Shown one piece after another: positions 57,765 through 64,000 of a DNA stretch of 64,000 nt; within the stretch, counting starts at the first letter, position 1, and every line of letters starts with the position of its first letter. The stretch comes from Ceratotherium simum simum (taxonomy: Eukaryota; Chordata; Mammalia; Perissodactyla; Rhinocerotidae). The position numbers and the translations under genes were made by a program. The stretch spans positions 28,648,740 through 28,712,739 of the forward strand of contig NW_004454178.1 in assembly GCF_000283155.1 (NCBI RefSeq). Direction: 5' to 3'. Under the pieces are notes generated by a model, which ran no database searches, had not been told where the DNA came from, and saw only the letters and a list, made by a program, of their open reading frames with translations.

Positions 57765-58225
57765 GTGTTTGTGAGTCGAACTGTGTCCCCCCAAAAGAGG
57801 TATGTTGAAATCCTAACCTCTAGCACCTCAGAATGTGACCTTATTTAGAGATAGGATCTGTACCCAGGTAATCAAGTTAAGATAAGGTCATTAGTGTGGA
57901 CCCTACTCCAGTCAGAGTGGTGTCCTGGAAGGGAAATTTGGAAGCAGAGACAGAAACGTATAGAGGGAGGATCATGAGAAGAGACACAGGGATAAGCCGC
58001 GTGAAGACGGAGGAACAGATTAGGGTGATGTGGCCACAAGCCAAGGAACGCCTGGGGCCACCAGAAGCTCCGAAGAGACACCAAGGACCCACCCCTACAG
58101 GTTCAGAGGAGCATGGACCTGCCGACACCTTGATTTCAGACTTTTGGCCTCGGGAAGCGTGAGATGACAAAGTTTTGTTGTTTAAGCCCCCAGTTTGTAA
58201 TGCTCTGCTGGGACGGCCCTAGCAC
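57765..58225 (+). mobile_element. MLT1-type (ERVL-MaLR) solo LTR, nearly full length
   Basis: The complete MLT1 order is visible. It starts with 'cgaactgtgtccccccaaaag' (about 57777), then 'tgttgaaatcctaacctc' and 'cagaatgtgaccttattta' (about 57831). 'tcaagttaagataaggtcatta', 'gtgtcctggaaggg', 'acaagccaaggaacgcc' (about 58036) and 'ctgccgacaccttgatttc' (about 58118) follow. It ends with 'gttgtttaagcccccagtttgtaa' split over 58178-58200 and 'ggccctagcaca' (about 58215). A minus-strand frame of 215 codons overlaps its right end and is therefore not a gene. Confidence 0.88.
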
Positions 58226-58229
58226 AGGG

Positions 58230-59960
58230 CACCATATGTAAACCCCTTGATGGCTGGCACAGAGGGGAGGAGAGCGAGCCTGTGCAGCTGCTCGTCCTTG
58301 GACACTCTGCTCCCAGCTCGGTGCCCCTAAATCCAAGACAACTGTATGAATAGATGAAGGAACAAACACGACAGCAAATAAAACACGCTCCTGGTGCCCC
58401 ATGACAGGTTGTAAAAGAAACCCATGGAAATCCTCTGGTACGTGAAATGCTGCTGTGCATTCCAAAAAAAAGTGTACAGAAACCTTACAGTTAAGCTTTG
58501 CCCTTGGTGAGCAGGGACTCTGGTTGTGTCGAGGGTTGTCCTTGGTCCTTTCTCTCCTAGAAGAGGGAGTTGCTGTCTTGAAAGGGCTGAATCCACTGAG
58601 GAATTCTGTCTGGAATGAAGTGATCGACTTTCCTCTCAACACCTGCACACGGCACCGTGCAGTAGCTCCTGCTGGCCTGCCTCCCTGTGAAGGAGCAGAG
58701 GCTCCCCTGATTCGCGGTGCCCGAACTGTGATACCTTCACAGTGATGTCTAGACTGATGTTTGACCAAATACCTGGGTAGCACGGCCTAGCCAAGTTGAC
58801 ACATGAACCTAACCATCACATACAGCGATTGGTGAGTCAGTTACACGCCCTTGTCTTCTTTCATGGTCACGCAGTGGGCCAGTCGACTGCGAGAAGAAAC
58901 CAGAGGTTGACCACAGGAAATCTCCCACCAGTCGGCCTCTTTTAGAGTCCCGGATCCGAGTGCACAGGCCGGAGAGCTTGGGGATGGCACGACGCATCTC
59001 TGACCTTGTTTTACAGAAGGCGACAGTTAGTCTGCGCTCACTGGGTTTTCACGGGGCTTAAACGTGACACCCATGCGAGTCCCCCTGGCAGTACCTGGAG
59101 CCGGCTTGGACGTGCTGGCCCCTGAGCCGGTGGAAACTGCCTGGTGATTAACTTTGTTTTGCGAGTTGCAATGAGTGAGTCACTGGGCGACCGTAGACGG
59201 GGCTCTTCTACGTCTGCAGCCTTCATTAAGCAGAAAACCAAACACCTGTGTTTGCCTAATGTTAAAAATACTTCCTTTATCCTGACTCAATTTGAGAATG
59301 CCAGAAAAGCAGTTTGACAATAGCACCAAAAATCAAACAATTAAAATTCTAGTGCCTCAAACGTGAATTTTAAACAGCTATTTAAATCCTCAGGGTCTGG
59401 ACAGAATGATCAGGAAATTGAACATAATTTTCGAGGCAGCATATTCAAATGGAATGATTGGACTATGGAAATTAGGAAGTGAAGCGATGCCTTGAACGTC
59501 CTGCAGCCAAGCTCCATCCTCCTTCTGGTGCCCGCATCCCTGTTTGTGGACAAAATTATTCATGCAGCTGGCCGAAGACTTTCCAGAATTTTAAAACGTG
59601 CAAATTAGGAAGTAGACCCCAAAGCAGCCAAACAAGTAGCAGTGGGGTGAGACTCACGTCTGGTTAATTGCTTCTGATGCTCGGGCAGAGGCTGACTCGG
59701 GTTCTGTCATCTCATGATGGACCAGCCGCTTTCCGGAAGGTGCTCAGTCCACGGGAAGATCAGGCCCCGAGCTGGTGAAGGCGGAGACGCGGACGGCAGG
59801 CGATGGCAGAAATCATCTTTTAAATGTCAGTTCCTGGGCCATTTTCAAATGAGTGGAGAATTTTACTTTCCAAACTGGTAGGAATTTAAAATGGAAATTA
59901 GGAATTAGATGTTAAGTCTTGCATTAGGAGCCCAGTATGATAGCCAAATGCACAGATGGA
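58230..59960. other. No gene recognised
   Basis: Mixed sequence; AT-rich at 59250-59480. The frames at 58182-58783 overlap on the minus strand in different frames. No supported gene. Confidence 0.4.
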
Positions 59961-59964
59961 CAGC

Positions 59965-60135
59965 TGGGGATTAGGTATGTGGGCTCTGCAGCAGGACTGC
60001 TGGATCTGTGCCCCCAGCATGTGGGAGCTGTACACGTTATGGGTCTGGTAACTTCTCTGTGTCTTAGTGTCTCACCAGGGACAAGGGGTGGTATTCGATG
60101 CCTCACAGAGCTGTAGAGAGGTCCGCACCATCGAG
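59965..60135 (+). repeat. MIR SINE
   Basis: 'gtgggctctgcagcaggactgctgg' (about 59979), 'ggtaacttctctgtgtctta' (about 60048) and 'acaaggggtggtattcgatgcctcac' (about 60080) follow the sense MIR order of head, 'tcagtttcctcatctg' region and 'acctcatagg' region. Diverged. Confidence 0.65.
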
Positions 60136-60139
60136 CCTG

Positions 60140-61630
60140 TGTGTTTCATCACCACAGCAGGAGTACTACCTGCCCCGGGCTGGAACGTGCACCAGCAGCC
60201 CTCAGGCCCCCTGCTCAGCCTGCTCTCAGGGCGTCACTGCCCAGTGCACCAACCCACACCCAAGGCAGGGCCTGCTGTGTCCTTAGAAGGCTGAGCATGC
60301 AAGATTCTGCAACAAGAGGGCACAGAGCAGGAAGATATTTTAAGTGGACCTCGGACCCACTGGGGTCCCTCTCTGACCCTGCTCTGGGCACTGGGAGAGT
60401 CAGGGAAGAGGAGGAAGGGGGCCTTGTGCTTTTTCTGCTGAGAGATGTGCAGCCAACAGGTTTGAAAGGTGAATGGGCAGCGTGTTTACAGTGAGCCCGG
60501 GAGTCTTCACCAGAGGATCACGTTCTTTCCTGATGCATGTCATGTGAGTCTCTGGACGTTCAGATTGATTATTGGAATAATGGATTCCCGTGACATTGAC
60601 TGTTTTCACACACGGACCTCCAGCACTATCCTCCCAGCCACTGGTGGAGAATTAAATCACATCAGTCTTGATTTTTTTCATAGATTTGGAAAGCCCAATA
60701 AATCTTTATTTTACTAAGGACATTACCTCATTTGTTCTTGAATTCAGAAGGGAATTCAAAGTCATGTTTTCTTTTTGGATGTGGTAGGGGTTAACAACAA
60801 GATTTTGAAATTGCAAAGCCAGTTACAAATGTCTTGAAATAAAAGCAGTCAAGTGAAACTGAAGATTAGAGATGAATACATGGGAGTTATCTCCTCTTCA
60901 CTTGCTGAGTGTTATTTCTAATAAAGGAGATCATTATTCTTCTGCAGAAAGCTGAAACTGATATATAAGCGTAGGAAGATCTGAGGACCGAATAATTCAT
61001 TTAGAGCCTGTTGCCAATATTTCTGTGGGTGCACATTGAACAAAAGCCTTTTGTGTAATTTATAGATGCACATTCTGGTGGAGGGTAATTATATCTAGAT
61101 AAGCATAACATAAAACTATTTTATAGGTCTATTAAATAGAGTCTCCAAATTGTGGCAAAGACCTAATTTTTAATTCAATGGGACTTAATTTAATTAAGTC
61201 AGAAAAATATTTTAAATGACACACAGCAGGCATCAGTGTGCCAACGGCTCAGCCTTCTGAAAACTGAGGAAGGCCTCCCAGCCCTGTCCCCCTGGATATA
61301 TTAGGGAAGCTCCCACCTGCCAAATGATGTAACAATGTCTGCACTGACAGTAGTGGCCTTGCTTGGGGATTTTAAATGGTGCTAATGTGTGCAGAGCTGG
61401 ACTGGCATGTTTTATGAGTAGGGAAATAGAACGGGCTCCACCGAGGCTTCTGATGGTATTGTCAGCCTCGGAGCAAGTTACATTCGGGTCCTGGACTCAG
61501 TGGTTCTTGCAAACATTCCCGGGTCCCGTGTTCTGCCTGGAGGGTCCCCTACTCAGCTTCTTGCTGGGGAGACAGCTGGTGTCCCAAGAGAGGGGCGATA
61601 GAGCCTGAGCTTCCTGCTCTCCTGAAACCT
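60140..61630. other. No gene recognised
   Basis: GC-rich to about 60450, then AT-rich (60560-61210). Short unsupported frames only. Confidence 0.4.
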
Positions 61631-61634
61631 GGGC

Positions 61635-61735
61635 TTCCTCTACCTGCTGTGCAAACACAAAGAGTTCCTTGACCACTCTGAGCCCCATTTCCCATGTCTG
61701 AAAAGGGAGCCTCACAGGTTGGAATTTATTAGAAC
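61635..61735 (+). repeat. Possible MIR fragment
   Basis: 'gttccttgaccactctgagccccatttccc' (split over 61664-61693) and 'tctgaaaagggagcctcacagg' resemble the middle of MIR. Short and diverged. Confidence 0.45.
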
Positions 61736-61739
61736 ATCC

Positions 61740-62485
61740 AGGAAATCCTAGCTGGGGGCTTGCATCTTCTCTTGTCGTGTTGCAGTAATTGTTTTAACTG
61801 GAGTCCAGACACATAGAAAGAACAGTGGCAAATAATATCTCAAGTAAACTACGGTCAGAGCTGAGTAGAGACGCTGGACAGAAAGAAATAAAATCTACCT
61901 TTTCCGTCCCCTCACCCTCGTCAATTCAGAGTCTCTGAAAAAAAATCCACTCATTTTATTAAAATCTTAATAGTTGCCTAAATGACCTCTATTTCCTTAA
62001 GCATCTCACGTGCAAATGTGTCTGATTTGATACGTTGATGGAATAGCAGGAAGGGAGCATCTGCTGCCCCAGTACTAGTGTGCCGTGTTTTATCATGCAA
62101 TCATTCATCTCTGCTTATTGCACTGGTATTATCACATATGCAGCCAAAATGTAAAGTTAATTAGTCTGCTTAAATTAATTAAATATTTGTAATCATCACT
62201 AAGCCTTAACAGTCACGTCAGACCCCTATGACTGTTAAGAAAACATTGTTATTACTCTGAACTGCCATCCAGATATTTGAGATTGTGAAAACAGTAGCTT
62301 GTTCAATATTATACAGAAAATTGCATATTCTATTTGTAGGGCAGTATTTGATAGAATTTTTACCATAAGTATATATGAAAGAGACATAAGGTAGAATCAT
62401 GAATTTTGAGGACACTCCAGTCAGTAGCAAGTGTGGCTCCCAATACGGAATAAAATCGAAATATACTTAAAAGTAAATTGTCAGG
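61740..62485. other. AT-rich sequence, no gene recognised
   Basis: No recognised gene or repeat. Sequence just before 62490 may belong to the old L1 that follows. Confidence 0.4.
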
Positions 62486-62489
62486 GGAA

Positions 62490-64000
62490 CCCACACTAAC
62501 ACCACACTTAATAGAAAAGACTGAATATTTTACCCCAAGCCCAGGAACAGGCAAGGAGGCTCACTCACACTCTCCTATTTGACCTCACTGGAGGGCCTCA
62601 CCAGTACAATAAAGCAAGAAAAAGAAATAAAAAGCGTACAAATTGGAAAGCAAGAAGTAAAATGTTCTATATTCAAAAAACAAATTTCCTATGCAGAAAA
62701 GTCCAAAGATTCTACAAAACAGCCATAAGAACCAATAAGTGAACTCAGAAAGGTCATGGGATTCAAGGTGAATGTACCAAAAGTCAGCTGTATTTCTAAC
62801 ACTGGCAATGAACAGCTGGAAATTAAAATTAATATAGTTTAGTACCAAAATGATAAAATACTTCAGAATTCATACATCTTACAAAACCCGTGTGAGTTCT
62901 GTATAGTGTGAGCTACAAAACAACCGTGAGAGAAATCAAAGTAGAAAGACATGGAGGGGGAGGTACTCTGTGTTCACAGACTGGAGGACTCAATGTTACT
63001 AAAATGTCAATTCTCCCCAAATTGGGCTACAGAGTCAATGCAGTTCCAAGCAAAATTCCTGCAGGATTGTTTGGTAGACACTGACAAGCTCTTTCTATAT
63101 ATATATATGGAAAGGCAAGGGATTTGGAATAACCAAAATGATTTAGGAAAAAAAGAACAAAGATGGGAGACTTCACCCGATTTCAAAGCTTACAGTACAA
63201 GCCACAGTAATTGGACAAACACATCGGCTTTCAGACTGAAGCACCAGAACGGAAAGTCCTGCAATAGAGCCCGTGCAGATGGTCAGCTGATTTTCAACAA
63301 AGATGAGGAAAGGACAATCCAGTGAGGAAAAGACAGTCTTTTCAACAAATAGGGCAGAACCATCGAATATCTGTATGCAAAGAAATGAACTTTAATCCAT
63401 ACCTCACAAAAATTCATACACAAAAATTTAACTCAAAATAACCAATAGCCCTAAATGAAAAAACCTTAAACTATAAATCTTCCAGAAGAAAGTGCAAGAG
63501 AAAACCTTTGTGAACTTGGGTTAGGCAAAGTGTTCTTAGATAGAAACACCAAAAGAATGATCCATAGAAGAAAAATTGGTAAATCAGACTTTTCCAAAAT
63601 TAAGAATTCCTGTTCTTTAAAAGACACTGTGAAGAGCATGAAAAGAGAGGCCACACACTGGGAGGAAACACATGCAAACCCACATCTAGTAAAAGATGTG
63701 TATCCAGAAGATATAAAGAGCTCTTAATAAGAAGAAAAAAACCCAACCCTCTGAAAATTGAGTAAAGAAACTTCATCAATAAAGATCGACGGGAAGAGGA
63801 ACATAGAAAGGTGACCAACGCTGTCAGTCATTAGGGAAATTTAAATGAAAACTACAATGTCATGTACACCTCACTAAAAATGTGTGACAACAGCAATTGC
63901 TACGAGGATGCAGGGACCTGGAGCTCTCCTCCTCTGCTGGAGGGGCTGTACACGGTGCAGCCACTCTGAAAACCACTCGGCAGCTATGCCCAACAGTGCC
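62490..64000 (+). mobile_element. Ancient L1 ORF2 region running off the right edge
   Basis: Sense ORF2 similarity starts near 62505 ('tagaaaagactgaatattttacccc') and continues through the reverse-transcriptase part ('caataaagcaagaaaaagaaataaaaag', about 62608). It then runs past 'aatgtcaattctccccaaattgggc' (about 63001), the 'tttggaataaccaaaatg' part (63124) and the C-terminal part at 63480-63720, reaching the 'gggagtgcaaactggtgcagcc'-equivalent near 63945-63965. Many frameshifts and stops, for example between 63340 and 63530. Its 3' end lies beyond the window. Confidence 0.88.

Noticed and set aside
58136..58783. 215-codon frame on the minus strand
   Set aside because: It runs into the MLT1 LTR at 57765-58225 in antisense and has no recognised domain.
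1..64000. A previously undescribed multi-gene system
   Set aside because: No clustered coding genes exist in the window. Contents are repeats and unassigned intergenic DNA, so a claim of a new system would be unsupported.

Overview
The window looks like an intergenic (or deep intronic) stretch of a perissodactyl genome, most likely a horse-type equid and possibly rhinoceros or tapir. The main evidence is three tRNA-derived SINEs of the ERE (equine repetitive element) type at about 2142, 7157 and 33932. A young 5'-truncated L1 with equid-like 3' UTR sequence lies at 38515-39872. The background is ancient placental-mammal repeats (MIR, L2, L1M, MLT1). Family names come from recognising sequence, not from a database search. 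A 115-base run of N at 9099-9213 shows this is a draft assembly.

No host protein-coding gene, rRNA or functional tRNA could be supported. Every open frame I examined is short, lies inside a repeat, or has biased composition without recognisable domains. The only frame with clear homology is the last 369 codons of L1 ORF2 (38517-39626).

Layout. 1-3760: unassigned GC-rich start, antisense L1, ERE SINE, two MIRs and a 350-bp TGA/TGG triplet tract. 3760-7740: mostly unique sequence, an L2 scrap and the second ERE. 7740-11850: a dense cluster of L1 ORF2 scrap, two class I ERV-like LTR segments flanking a 24-bp minisatellite, an L1/HAL1 ORF1 region, and an antisense L1 tail. 12770-24560: mainly unique sequence with L2 and MLT1 fragments. 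24560-32400: three minisatellites, including a 30-bp array packed with TTCTAGAA palindromes at 32158-32396, plus CpG-enriched patches. 33920-34232: third ERE. 38500-39887: young L1 with target-site duplications. 40500-49500: MIRs, two old sense L1s, one split by an LTR-like element, and a second triplet tract. 49500-64000: an LTR-like element, a CA-rich tract, a nearly full MLT1 LTR, MIRs, and an old L1 leaving the right edge.

I found no new multi-gene system. The most distinctive unexplained structures are the TTCTAGAA-rich minisatellite, the 24-bp array whose gap length does not fit its period, and a paired octamer motif at 13653-13686.
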